Below, in pieces: positions 34,009-48,200 of a stretch of DNA of 64,000 bases. Numbering within the stretch: the stretch's first letter is position 1; each line of letters begins with the position of its first letter. The DNA comes from Casuarius casuarius (Eukaryota; Chordata; Aves; Casuariiformes; Casuariidae). Location of the stretch: contig PTFA01000085.1 of the NCBI GenBank assembly GCA_003342895.1, positions 2,661,226 through 2,725,225 of the forward strand, in the 5' to 3' direction. Made by a program: the position numbers and the translations under genes. Under the pieces are notes generated by a model that was not told the origin of the DNA, did no database searches, and was given only the letters and a program-made list of their open reading frames with translations.

Positions 34009-37000
34009 CTGTAAAGGAAAAAAAAAAGATTAAGAGATATAAACACATTCATCACTATGCAGAATATTTTCCTTACAGTACATAAAGGAAGGTACTGAGT
34101 AATGAATCTGAAATTCTGTTCTATATTGTCCTTTATCCCAGTAAGGCTGTTTCAGAAAAGGGTGAAAAAACCTGAAGCATATTTTCACTTATACTGAAGC
34201 ATTTCAAGATGACATGCATTTCTAAATCTGTTAAAATTTACTGCAGGAAGTACGATCAACCTTCCTGCAGAATGAATTAGTAAGTGCAAGTATCAAAGAA
34301 TGAATCAATATCAGAATGACAGAGGATGAACAGTGGCTGTTTTTAAAATACATTTCTCATTTTGAAAGTTTTTACTTAACGAAGAAGCAGATCTAATACT
34401 TAAAATTGTGGCTTTATTAGAAAGCTTATGATCTGTCAGAAAGGAAGACATTTTTAACTTATAGNAGATTTTTGGTAAAGATATTAATAAATTATTGATA
34501 ATCTGACAATAAAACTACTCAATTACTTTTGAAATCCAGCCATGCCATTTGACCTGCAAAAATCTTGCAGTAGAGAGTTCCTTGCTCTAGTTGCAGAGTG
34601 CATCAGAAAGGCAATTCTTCACATAAAGTTACCTTCACGTGAAATTACCTTCAGAAGACTGTGAACTACTCCAAATGCAAGGATTCCTAATATGAAGGCA
34701 TAGGCAGGTCCCATTGAAAAGGATACAAAAGTTAATCCTCAGGCCTGTACCCAACATGGAGAGTTTGACGGCAGAGTTCAGGGATTTATTGTTTCATTTG
34801 GAACTTACTACCATTTTGATAGATCACTGCTTGGTTGTGACTGGGATAGTCTCACGTTTCTTCTGAACACTGATAATACAATATTTACTTGGTAAAACTT
34901 CAAGAAAACTCCAGTGATTAAGGCCAGCACTTGCTCCAGCCACATGTCCAGGTTTCTGGCAGTAGGGCTCCTCTGGTCAGATATAGGCAGAGCATGAACG
35001 GAATCAGTGAGTGTACTCCAAAACTAAGACTTCACGTAGACCAACAACTATAGTAATTGTGATAGAATAATCTAATAAGGCTTTTCTCTGCTTTCCTCCA
35101 CAGAAAATTCCCCTGTTCAAGCAATGCTTCAAATGCCAATTTTTGAAAAATAGTGAAGTTACTTTGAAAGAAGTGCACTAGGATTTTAAAAAAAGCTTTC
35201 AGAATATTACCGAAAGTCAATATGCTGGAAATGTGACTTTATTGGAACAGTTTTTATCGAAGATCTTACAGTAACCGTTCAAAGATGTTGGTGTTGCAAG
35301 AAAAAAAGGATCCATTTACCAATAGTCTTATCGTTTCCTTGCCTCTTGTAATAATGGTGAGCAGACCCAGGATGGTGAAACCACCTTAAAAACATAGCTA
35401 AGGTGACCTTCTGGTCTTTTAGCACTGAAGTATCATATCCACACTTCCACAAAAAAAATAGTGATTTAGGATCAGTGTTTTCACAACTTCATTTTTCAGA
35501 GTGTCTTTAAACTTTTTCAAATTTGAGTTCCAAGTGTTCCTCCAATGCACAATCCCTAGGCGCAAACTATTGGACTGTGAATTAAAAATTATAATTATAA
35601 AGACTTCAATTCTGATTGCACATTGAGATGTATATCCATACACATACACGGAGAACAAGGCTGGTTAACTCAGAATGCTTCCTTGCAAAAAGGAAGATTT
35701 CATTAGTCCGTCAACAAGAAAAAATTGTGTCTAAAATAATCTTTTCATGTATAAGAACAAATCCTGATCACTGGTATAAGTACACAAATTCAGAGTTATT
35801 CTAAGACCACTAATATTTCTTTCATATAAAAGAATTTATTCCACGTGATAATGAGATATTGACAACATCATACGAAAAAATACAATTTAGCACAGGAGAG
35901 ACGGTCTTGAGCAAAGATCTAGCCTGACTAATTCAGATCACAAACTGGTAAATGGCTCCAGTCTTTATACTGAGCTAAACCTAGACACCAGGAATAGATA
36001 CAAATATTGAACCTTGAATCCTTCTTTAATGTAACATAAGCAAGAAGAATAGTTACTCCTTTTTTAGTTTGTATCACAGCAAGTAGAATATAGATACACC
36101 ACTGACATTTGAAATTCTAAATGATCTCAGGTCTCACATTCTCCAAGACAGTTAAAATCCACAGTTGGACAATGCATTTTAGTTACTAGTGATCTGCAGA
36201 GCAAATCTTCTCCCAAAAACATTTTAGGCAAATTCGCACTCTCNGAAAACGTTAGCTCAGGAGGCCAAGATCAATGCTGAAACAGATCAAGTGAAACTAG
36301 CTTATTTATTGGGTATACAGCAGAGCCAAAGGTTTCCCAATTGCACTTTTGCTATGGAACAACATTTTGGGTTCCTGAGCAGGTCAAATGAGGCACATAA
36401 ACTTGTTGTTTCTCTCACTAAATACTAAGAGACCCTAACTGTTTATCCTTTTTCTGTTTGCACTATGGTGCAGGTAAACAGTATGACTTATTACTGCTGC
36501 CAGTTTTCAGAAGAACTCCTGAGCATCTTAGCAGAATGAAAGAAGATAAGTTAAAGAGAGTGTATTGAAATGTCTCTCTCTATAGGTAATAATCTCAGTT
36601 CAACATCATGACAATTAGCAACGGAACATATAAATCATATGCAATGATTTCTTTCCTGAATGAAATCAGAAGGTACTCATTACGTATATCCTTGTATGCA
36701 AAAAGTGTAATTTTGATGCTTATGCTGGAAGAAAACTTTAAAGGCTGGGAGCATGTGAGAGGCTGAAGAGTTTTTGGGCCGCAGCTTTAGGCAACACTGT
36801 GTGTGCGGAGGCAGATAACTATTCTGTACCACCAAAGAGTAGAATGCATCCTATGCTGGGCAGTATTAACACTGGAAGAAGAGGGGCAACAACCCATTTA
36901 CTCTTTAATAAATCCATATGTGATAGAGGAGTTTGTTTATTGCAAGATCTTTGAGTGAAAACTGTAAGAAATGTTTCTGCACCATGAAATGATTGAATGG

Positions 37001-39191
37001 AATCAAAAGGAGGATGAGATATATCCGTAGAAAGCTCTCAACACTTGCAGGATAATCTCATCTGTCCTTGAAGAGACATCCAGCCTTCCAAAAATGACAG
37101 ATTATTTACAGAAAGAGTATATACTGCAAGCATAGAAATACTGTTTTATAAGGGACAGCATGAAAAAGCTGACTTTCCAAATATAAATTATGACAAGTCA
37201 CAGCATACAAAGGCAACACCAATGATGACTTCTGCACTAAAAACACTGCTTCACATAAACTCTTACCAATTGAAGATATTTGAAACAGAAATTCTGAAAT
37301 TCAGAAAAAAATGATTATAGGACTTGGGTAGAAGCAATCGTGACTTGATTACTTTTCTAATATGCAAAGACTATAAATAAAGTCCAAACTATTCTGTAGG
37401 GACTTATGTATGGATGTGCATGTGCACACAAACAAGCAATAACTTTAAAAGGCATGTTCACAAAGTTGACATCTACTAGAGAAAGAACTGAAACAGAAAT
37501 ATGACTCATGATTGGGAACAGTTTAAGGAAAACTCTAAAAATAGGGGTTTTTTAAAATAGACTGACTGCTTGTACCCAGGAGTTTGAAAGTGATATCAAA
37601 GGAGCCCTTCACCCCTTAGGAAAATAGATATAGAATCAATCTAATGTTGTGACGATATTTAAAAGGGCAATTATAAGAGCTGTGTGTGTGTTTGTTAGTC
37701 CAGTATCAATTGCGGGCATGACATTGGAACAATTAATTTAGGATTCAAATAACAAAGAATTGAAGGAATATGATGTGAATAATGTTCATCAATATAGATT
37801 AGCGGAAAACAATTAGCATGGTATTTTTAATGCAATTTCAAGTTTGATTGGTGAAGATGGTATTCTGATGCACCATATTTTGTCTTATTTGATTTCAATG
37901 CAACTACAAAAATTCATACTCAAATGAGATTTTGTTTTCCAAAAAATATGCTCCAGCTTAATCACAAGTATTCAATTTGAATCAGGAATTCACTGAAGGA
38001 AGCCCTGTAGTATGTGTATGGAGCAGATCAAATTCCATGTTTGCAGGGGTAACCAGGGACTTAATATCTAAGAATTTATTCAATCTGGCTGACACAGAAA
38101 GATATGATGTATACCAATCTGGCACACTAGCCTGAGTTTTGTGAAACAAAGCATATGGTGATACAAAGAGCTTACCAACACCGAGATTTTAGAAAAAAGA
38201 ATTATAACTTTGTTNACAACTCAAGAAATGTCTAGAAACCCCACATTAACCTAACTACTTTAAAATATAAGACCTATATACCAGTAATATCTAGGAACAA
38301 AAAAAGAAAATCCACAGCATTGCATGTGAACACATTTTAGCCATGATCCAGTTTAAAAAAAAAAGAAAAAAGAAAAAAGAAAATCTATCCNGATTCACTT
38401 CACTGGAAAACTGGATTTATGAGTAAGTTTTCTACAGAAAGTAGAAAATCTTCAGGGGATTTTTTTGCATTTCTATCAAGTAGCCTCATTTTGTCCTTTG
38501 GAGATTAAGCTGAAATGTGCTGTAGAAAATACTGACAAAAAATGATTNCCTGCCACAGTTTTTTTTTGCTCAGTATCTCTTGCCAATTTTTTGCTAGGTT
38601 TAATTTTAGTCCTTAGGAACTAGATAATCTGCATTTTGGGACAGGTCTTCTGGGATACATTTCCTATGACATATCTTCTGTTACTTCAGTTTCAGGTAGG
38701 ACTTTAATCAGGATGTCAATTGTTCTATGGGTGAAGGCCCATGAAGGTTTTGGAAACAGCGCGCCTCCAGCGATGACGGCTTTTTGTTTAATCAGTTGAT
38801 TCTCCATCTAGTTTTGGCGGCTCCCAGGTGTTACTAATGACATGTTCTTCTCAAATTCCATTTCAAATTGTTATAGTATGCTTCACTGTCAGGCCTTCAA
38901 ATAAACTTAAACTTTCAGGATGATTTACAGAACAATTTCCTGTGGAAAACATAACCAGTCTTGTAGAACAGAACACTTAACTGGGGCCAGTTCAGAGTGC
39001 TAATACTTCCATTAAACTANAAGCACCTTCTTAATGATAAGAATTTTGAGTGAAATAAACCTAATGAGATCAAATTTTCTGAGCTAGCAACTGCCACTAT
39101 CATTTACAGCTTACTAAATCTTCTGGGATAACAGTCAGCAATGTGTGTATCTTCAGCCCTGGCCAATGATTAGCAGAATTTTCTGTTAGTC

Positions 39192-39224
<33 letters not shown>

Positions 39225-42200
39225 CAAAACCAAACAACTCAACAGCAGCAGTGCAAATCAAGGAGCAGACTTTACTGCATCTTCATTTGTTCGACAGCAG
39301 TACAAAGCTTGCAAAGGCCGTCTGTAGAAGATTAAACCTACACAGGGTCATTAAATAAAATATTGAGAAACAAATGATGAGATAAGGAAAAAAAATCATT
39401 CAACGTGCAGTAGACAAACTTCAGCTCATATGAGGTTAAAGCCTGGATCATGATGCCAAAATTAATGTCATCTGTATGTATTAAGTGTGCATAACAGTAT
39501 GATAGCTTNAAAAAGTCCATATTGAGCTTATGTAGCAAATGCTTCAAAAAAGGAATATATATTGTTATAGCATTGCTATAGCAATGTGTCCTTCAAAGTT
39601 TTTCCATAAACAAGGTAAAGAAGATATGCCTCCTTAGTAAGTTTATACTTTATTTTAATGATAATGAGATTTTACAGTTATATAGTACCTATTACAAAAG
39701 TTCTCAGTGTTTGTCAGAAGTCAGGTAAGCGCTGTTCCCATGTTACAGTAAAAGGAAGGCAAAATGCTGTATGTCTTAGCAGAGATCACCTGCTGAAGCA
39801 ATGGCAGAGCCAAGGACAAAACCAAAGTGCCTTGTATCCTAAGCTTCCTACCTACTCTTATGAGTAGAAGTGGCTTTTGGTGGCGCCGAAGGCTAAAGAG
39901 CACAATGAGAAAACCTTTATGGCCAATAAAAGTCAGCTGAGGTCTGTAAATTAGTCAACATTTTCGAAAGGATCAGATACTAGGTGCCAATGTGGTGTTA
40001 TAGAATAAGATATTCAGAAATGTTAATTGCCCATAGTTTCAAGGCAAATTCTCTGAAAGCTACAGCTGCCCAGCATGCTGATTGCCCGTTGGCAACCATT
40101 CTCAAAAGCATCCACTGCTTTTGTTCCTTAGTGTCTACCTTTCAGACCTGCCAAACATCTGAAAACTTAGGCATCCTTGAAATTAAAATCTGGAATGCAT
40201 CCAGTTGGGTACAAAAAGTGGATATACACAAAACCAAAATGAAATTATAGCTGTATCTGGACATTAAGGGGTTGGAATTTCTTCTATGCATTTGCTGAAG
40301 ATTTCCAAAAGGACAATTTTATTGCTATGAAAACACACTTTCATATCTCTTTACAATATTAAGATAGTTCAGGCATAAGTTTATCACTGGCATATAGGGT
40401 TGCTGATCCACTGTTAGGATACTTCCTGTGGTTTGTATGGTCTGTATTATATTACACAGTAAAACTGCACCGCCTATCTTGAATACAGCTGTAGCCAGCC
40501 TATGGTTATCACTTAAGAGACCATTACAGCTAAAGACATAGAAGAGGTAAGAGAACCAGTGGCTGTAAATGGAGCTGGAGACAAATTCAGGGTAAAAGGA
40601 AACATTGTTTCATTAAATGAATAGTTAATGGGTCTAAGAACACTATGATTTTCTGAAACCAATCAATAAGCAACTGGATTTTATGTTAGGAAAATGGAGG
40701 CAATACTTAAGTGAAATTGCTCTCTCTCTTGTACTTCAGCATTACATATACAAGCCACTTTGCATTTGTAGATGCAACTTTAATACAATGATTTCTAATG
40801 GTAATTTGTAAAAAATTTTAGGACTTGGTTATAACTTTAGAGGTCAGTTTGAGCAAAGGACCATATACAATTGTCCTGCCCCACAAACAAGACAGGGTCC
40901 TAAGTTTCCTAGCCACCAGCAATTCAGCTGTACCGGGAAAGAAGCTAAAGGCTGGAGTACTGGTTGTATCTACTCTCCAACCTACCCAGGTGTACTCTGT
41001 CGGGGGAAGAGCAACAGCAAAGCCTCTGTAGAAGACACTATGCTGCTCACATCTGACTTGTAAATGATCAAAAACAATGTAGTGAGAGATCAGCTAGAGG
41101 AATTGAAAACTTGTCCATACTGTCACATACTAGCAAGCATTAGCTTTGATTCTGAAAGAACTACCAGAAAGCACTGGTTTAGCTTCAGTGACCAAGTCCA
41201 TCCTTGGTGTATCTGTTGTGGCATTAAGATTCAATGGATCCCATTCCTTCTGCTTTCTTTGAAAATGCAATATTTGCATAGTATTTCAAAAATTAGAGGA
41301 AGTGGCTCAGACCATGAGAGGATAGCCTATGATGCAGTGCATATAGCAAAAATGTGATTAAGAATACCCTTAACAAATACTTTTACAGAGAAAAGGAACA
41401 GTAAAAAGCAATGGGAGAGATGTATCAAGTCTTCCATACAGGCTGGTTTGGATAAAAGTAGTGTCATGACTTTATGTTCCTTTCCTGCAGCTATTAATTC
41501 TGGTTGAAAGAAAAATCAAGTCAGAGAAAGCACATACTCTTTTCTCAGCTCTCAGACTTTTGACATTTTCCCTAATTTTAAAATATAGCTTTAAAGGTTG
41601 AAAAACATGATGCTGGGTTGAACAGTCAGAGGCTCTAAACCAGTGTTTTAGCCAGAAGGTGGAAGAAAACCCTTCTTTAGACTATTTATCATGTGGAGCT
41701 CTTAAGCCTGAGGACGTCAGAGTCAAAGCCTGTGAGCCAACTAATCAAGACCCAGAAAAGAGTGAGAAGCCATCATTTTCCCTGAAGCCAGAGATGGAAA
41801 AAGTCTGCCTTAAATAGACACATCATTGCCTTGGACATTAAGGAGATGTTTCGATAACATGAGTTTACCATGACACAGACAGGCCTCAGAGTATATGGGG
41901 TTAAGCCAAGTAACTGGATGGTCAGACTTCTAATATTTGTAGCCTATTTCCTTGAGCAATCAGTACTGTCAGTGACCCCTCCCTCCCTATTTTCTCTTTA
42001 CCTAATCTGTATCAAACTGTTTACCTTTCATTTCATCCCTCTATTTACTCATCTTCTTGCCCTATTGAGTACCAAGCACTTCAGATCTTTCCGCCCATTA
42101 GTTCCCCAGCTTCCCACAACACCACAAGCTCGGAAAAGAAAAATAACNGCAGTTGTTCCAATGGCTACCATGGCAAATATTCCCCTCTGCAACTTTCTCA

Positions 42201-45200
42201 GGAAATGACTGGATTACACAGCATCCTCAGCTTGGAGTTCTCAGTCAGCAGTTTGTGAGCCTCTGCAGCACAGCAGTAAAGTCCGTCATGGCACAGGCAA
42301 CCTCTGAAACTACAGCTTCTGCTGAGTCTTCAGGCCTGTCCTCAATTCTTCACATTTGATCTGAGCTCTCTACAAGATTTGTAGGCACAGTGCAGCCTTC
42401 ACTTGATTAGAGAAAACTCTACCTGACCCCAGCAGCTTCTAAATGGAGAATGATATAAAGAAAGTATTTTTTAACCTAGAAATATATGTAGATGAAAAAT
42501 TAGAGTGCCTACTCAGCAAAGCCTCTCCATAATGACAATATGTATCTTGTTCCAAAAGAGTTTCAGCTAATATGCTTGACTAGTCAAGGAATTCCTGATA
42601 TGCTTCCAATGTACAAAAGACATTCACATTTACTTTATAGCATCTACTCTTGAGTTGATTCTTTGTCAATGAGACTCTTCAGCTGATGTTTCCCAGGGTT
42701 CACAGGGACCAGATCCCCACACTTTATTAGTAGAATCATTTTGTTACAATATGTCTTTCCTCAGAGATTCCATTTATTGAATAAATAACATCAAACTGCT
42801 CTGTGTTCTGCAGGACCCTTAAAAGCCNTAAATCACTATTAGCATTAAGATTATGATTTGAAATTTTGATCTATCTAAATTCTACCTTAATTTAAGCCTT
42901 ATTTCCTATGGAAACAAAATTTATTCAATCACTCTGAGTTTTTTAATCCTCCTTCCCAGTAACTTCTGAATTGTTTGGCAGAATACAACAACATTTGACT
43001 GAAAGATAATTAAGTTTCTACATGTTTCATGCAAACAGGCAGCTGTGTAAAAAGGAGAGTGTTAAAGTGTTCCATCTGATAGAAAGGCTGCAAAGTATTT
43101 CCACACCTCATCAGACACCAGAAAATCTACACAAGTGAGACAGGACCAGTGCCCTAACTGCAGCAAAAACTTGAATCAAAATTCCTTCTTAGATTTCAGC
43201 CAACTAATCAAGAGATACACGTTTATAGTAACTAGCATCTACTATTTCCAACACGTCCCCTGAAACACCCTGTTATCATACTGTATATCTGCTTGCAGTC
43301 CTGATAATTATTGGATTATTCATCTTCCCAGACATTAGAACTTGTCTGTTATTATCAATTATCACTAGACAAACAGCAAGGCTACCAACTTTACAACCAT
43401 GTATATGAACAAAGATTGGGGGAAAAAACCCACAGCTTTTTCAAGTTAGCAAAAGGCATTTACTATTAGATATAGATGACCTAGACTACAGAATTCAGCA
43501 AGTCTGGGGAGAAATCAGACCCAGGTTTTAGCTTCAGCCTGTTCTGCCAGTGGATTCTGGATTCAAATGTGAACTCCCAGCCTGGGACTATCTTACTTTG
43601 TTGGCTGGTTTAGCATAATTTCTTAAAGGGGGTCTATCCTTGTATTACTGAAGTAACAGTCTAAACTACAAGTTTTTGTACAATATTTTATTAATATATA
43701 AAAATGAAAATCTCTGTAATTTTCAAAAAGTCCTTTTAAATATGAAACACGCAAGAAAAATTCTACTGAAGATAACTGGGTTTTGTCTAGACAGCATTAG
43801 GAAGAAACTAAGCAATAAAAATCAAAAGAAATCAGTTACCAAAAAAANCAATCCAGATTAACTGCCAGTCCGAGATAGATTGCAGTAATTAATTATTTTA
43901 ATTGATTTTCTGCTGCCAGCATGAACTGTACTGCTGAAATGGCCTCTAGCTTTCACCTTCTCAGGGCAAATAATCAATGTGCTTGCATATATATTTGTAA
44001 TATATATGCAATATTTTATGCAAACTCAGATAATACACGTAACCTTGCCAATAAAGTTATACTCGCTACATTAGATATTTTCCATTAAGAGAAGAAAAAA
44101 GGAACTTAAACTAGCTGTGACACTTAACATCTGAAATCTTGCAAAAAAAAAATCCCGATGCATAGGACAAGTCCCTTGTCAGATAGCACAGATGCTCGCT
44201 AAAGGCTTGAAAACAATATAATTTANAGCTTCTGGTAGATGGAAATATTTTCCTAAAGAAATCATACACGCTGCGGAGATGATTAAAAGTCATTGAGCTC
44301 TTAGTCTTCAAATTAGGAGATAACTGGAATACACTCTGGAAAAGTAAACTGAGTTGGGGTAAGAAATCATCCTCTGTTCTCTGGGATAAGTACTTCACAT
44401 ACTTAGGTCAGGTGTTTCTTACATTACACTACACAGTGGATGTCCTAAAGCAGTACCCAAAAATACGCAAAAAGAGAATCTTTTTAAGATAATTTAATAC
44501 CTGAGAAAGTCTGGTGCTTTGGAAATCATGTTTTCAAAATCTGCAAATCCTAGTTTCCCATCACCATCCATATCAGCTTCTTCTATCACTTTCTCACAAA
44601 CTAGTGTGATTTCTTCTGCTGTTAGCTCTTCTCGGGTCAGCTTATTGAGGGTTTTTTCCAGGTCTGATTTACAAATGAAGTTATCTGTGTTAAAATCTAA
44701 ACAGTAAAACAACCAATGAAAAGATCACCAATAACTCAGATGCATTTACTTCAAACAAAAAGGTGTACAAAAGAGTGGTTAACAAGCCCCATTAACTTTT
44801 GGCCGTATTCCCNGAAATCTTAGGGAAAATAGTAACATTGTCCGCACTTTATACAGTATTTCCTTTTCCACAGCAGGATGCAAGCAAAGCTTAGAGCTAA
44901 CTTCAGAGAATATCTAATTTTAACCAAAGATAGAGCATTTTCTCTCAAGTTCAAAATGCTTGGTCAACATATGCATTCTCTAGAAACACTTAGCATTGAA
45001 TTATTCTAGCAAATTATAATATTTATTATTAATATTTTAATATTTGTTTAGATTCCACAAGATAGGAACAGCTCAGTAAAAAACCTAAGAAATATGGAAA
45101 TCACGAGATAACATACTTTTTTAGATATAGTATTAGCGAACTCCTTCCTTTGTAATAAGAAACCAAAAAGAAACTGAAAGCACTCAGTGCTTTGCCAGAT

Positions 45201-48200
45201 TGAGTTTTTCTTTCCCATGAAGCTAAAGCTCTCAGATTGTTTAGGTTGCAAGGGGAAGGGAAAAAAAACAAAGAATAAACCAGGATATCTGCTCAGAATA
45301 CATGAACTGCATCTCTAACTGTACTGTGGACTTGCTATGAATACGTATCGTTCAGTTTGTCCTTTTGTCTGTATTTGCAGAAGCAACCTCAAAAACTATG
45401 TTTAACATGAAAGCACTTTGATCACATTCTTCATAGCATAAAGTAGGCTTAAAATTAAACCAGTATCTTGTGGACTGGACAAGAAGGAAGAGTTCAGTTC
45501 TTAAAGAAAGAAGGGCTCTTATTTGATTTTCTTTAAAAACACAGCTGACCATGTAACAAAACTTCCTCGTATACTGAAGTTAACATAAATCAATAGAGCC
45601 ATTTTGCTTCTGCATCCCAATACTTTACCATAGATCTTGAAGGCATAGATTGCTTTAAGCTCTCTGGGAGCCATTTCACTGAGCACAGAGAACATGTCCA
45701 CAAAATCATTGAAGCTGAGGCTCCCTTCTCCATCTTCTGAGAAAGATTCAACAATCCTTTCCTTAAAGGGATTCTCCTGTGAAAAACAGAATTTAAAAAA
45801 AAATTATTTTTTTAAGTATTTGGGAAAAAATCAGTAAAACTGCCAACTCCCGGATCATAATTAAGAGTATTTAATTCCCTGGATGGCTCTTTGAAGACAG
45901 CCTTTTGAAGGCAACTTCCCGCCTCCCCCTAATGCATCAGAAATATTAAATTTGCATGCTCTGGCATGAAGTGAGTAGAACATGCTGCAGTACAGTACCA
46001 CTACTAGACCAGTTTTTCTCAGCTCCATTATTATTATTCCCTCTAAACTGGTGGTTGCCTCATTTCTGCTGTGCGGAACATCTGTTCCATTAATGTTAGG
46101 TTAAAGTTACCAGAATGTGAAGATCATTTGTACATAAATGGTCCCTGACAGGTTGTCAGACTGACACAGGAGGATTAGATGTTCTTCTGTACTGTCTTAT
46201 GAAATACATCAATGTCTGTCATGTCCTACACACACACCACTGTTGTGTGCCAAATAATTTCTCTGAAGGTATCAACCATAACACCATTTTGTAGCATCTC
46301 CTTACCACAAGGAGAGCTGTAAGACTGACTCCAGTTTCAGAGGTTCTTTCTCTAGTCACTTGTGAAACATTGGGCTCTGTTTGCCAATAGATAGTTTTGA
46401 CGCATGTAAACAAGAGAAGCATCATTTCATTAAATGACAATTAAACCTTGGTATCCAAATTACTAGTAAGGTTGCTATGCTGACTGCCTTCTCTGGCTTT
46501 CACTGCATGGCAAACATTGAAAACTCCACACTCAAGGCAAAAGTGTCTTAATTTGCTGATTCATCACAGCATAATCTTTTGCTTAAGCAAAAATTATTAT
46601 ACATGATGCTTATGTCTGGTTTTAAACATATGAGGAGAGGCTGAACAAGGTGATTTGATCTCAAACCCACTATTGATTAATCTGTTATTACTCCAACTGC
46701 AGTTCTTTCTACTGTTCCTTGTTAGAACATTAGTAGAAGCAGAAGAATTTCTCTTGCCACACAAAGACATGATACCAAGAAAGCAGACAGCTATCAAGTT
46801 ATAAAAAACAACATAATAAAGATCATAAGAACATAAGGCATGCACACTAAACCATGGCTATTTGTGAAGGACACAATCACATTCCAAGGCCACTCTGAGT
46901 AAGACAGTATTCCAAAACCATAAATGCACAGCTGACAAGCATGAGGAAAGCTTTGGAGTCTAAGACAAACATTCCTGTAGTAATAATTTCTTTCCCAGAG
47001 ATATATGTAATAACAATCAACTTGAAGCTGCGCCTATCAACCTAACAAAATCAATCCTATTCTATTGAGCATAAATAAAACACACAAACATCATTCAGAC
47101 AGCGAGTAGTACCTCACCAAACCTAGTCTACAAACCTCATCTGAAGCCAAGAACACAGACTTAAGATGTTGAACTCCCATAACTGAAATCAGCTTTGGTA
47201 GCTGCACGTCATCCTGGTTGTTTTTAATATGCAAACAGTGACTGATTTGGCTTTAAACAAAGTAATGTTGTGAAAACTTGGATTTCAATCATATATCCAT
47301 TTCAGTTCAATACTTTACTGAAAATTTAATAAACTAAGTAACAGGTATTTTTAATGCCACCCATAAAATTTAAAATAAGATTTCCTAAAACAGCTGTATT
47401 TGAGAGGTAAATGGCTAGAAAATGTTATTTTTCTGTTTATTTGAATTTTCTTGATAACTGATACATAGCACACGTACGTATCCGTAGAACACAGTATTTT
47501 CTGTATACTCCTGGAGGCTAACAAGTACAAGCAGCATGTACAAAGCAGAGTAACATGAACAGACTTTTTTTTTTTTAAATATATATATTTATATAGTATC
47601 CTTCATCTTAAAGGAACATAAAGTATCTTATAAGAGTTAGGCCACTTACCACTAATATGCAGCTGCTTCTGAAGTGAAATTCAACAACTGTTTAAGGGCG
47701 TGCAGCAGCTTACAAGAGCTGAAGATAAAGATGTCCAATGGAAATCACAGGGGGAACTTGGAAGCATAATGGAATTTGTCACCCACAAGGACATAACATT
47801 TAAGATGTATTTTGCTCTAACCTCAAATAATAAAAACTTTGATATAGTTCTAAACTACTGAAAACGTCAAAGTTATAAGTGAAATGGAAAATGAATATGA
47901 GCAAACCTGAACTGAGACATTTTAATGATATTTTAAATAAAAATCTTATGCCTAAGATTTCTGGCTCATGTTAAATAGCAGAACTCAACTGACTTACTGT
48001 GTTTGAGGATATAGCCTGGTAGAACTTAAATTCGGGACAGATCCGGATTTTGTGATCTAAGTTCCTCTAAAGAACTTGAGCTAAATTCCAGCAAAAAAGA
48101 AAGGTTAATTCCCTAGTAATCTGATGATCTTTGCAAGATGTTGCACATATGCCCATTGGCNATATGCTAAGTGGTCAGACAGGAGACTTTAAGTCTTAGT

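Larger units (their letters stand above)
34009..44500 (-). other. CIB2 last intron (10.5 kb)
   Basis: Bounded by donor GTATTA at 44500 and the acceptor at 34009. Contains an (A6G)n tract, an (AAAAC)n array, an old SINE-like copy (39660) and a small CpG-bearing open frame (38664-38807). No other recognised gene. Confidence 0.85.

Noticed and set aside
47571..47600. T-rich/ATATAT stretch as a promoter element
   Set aside because: Simple AT-rich sequence within an intron; no other promoter feature nearby.
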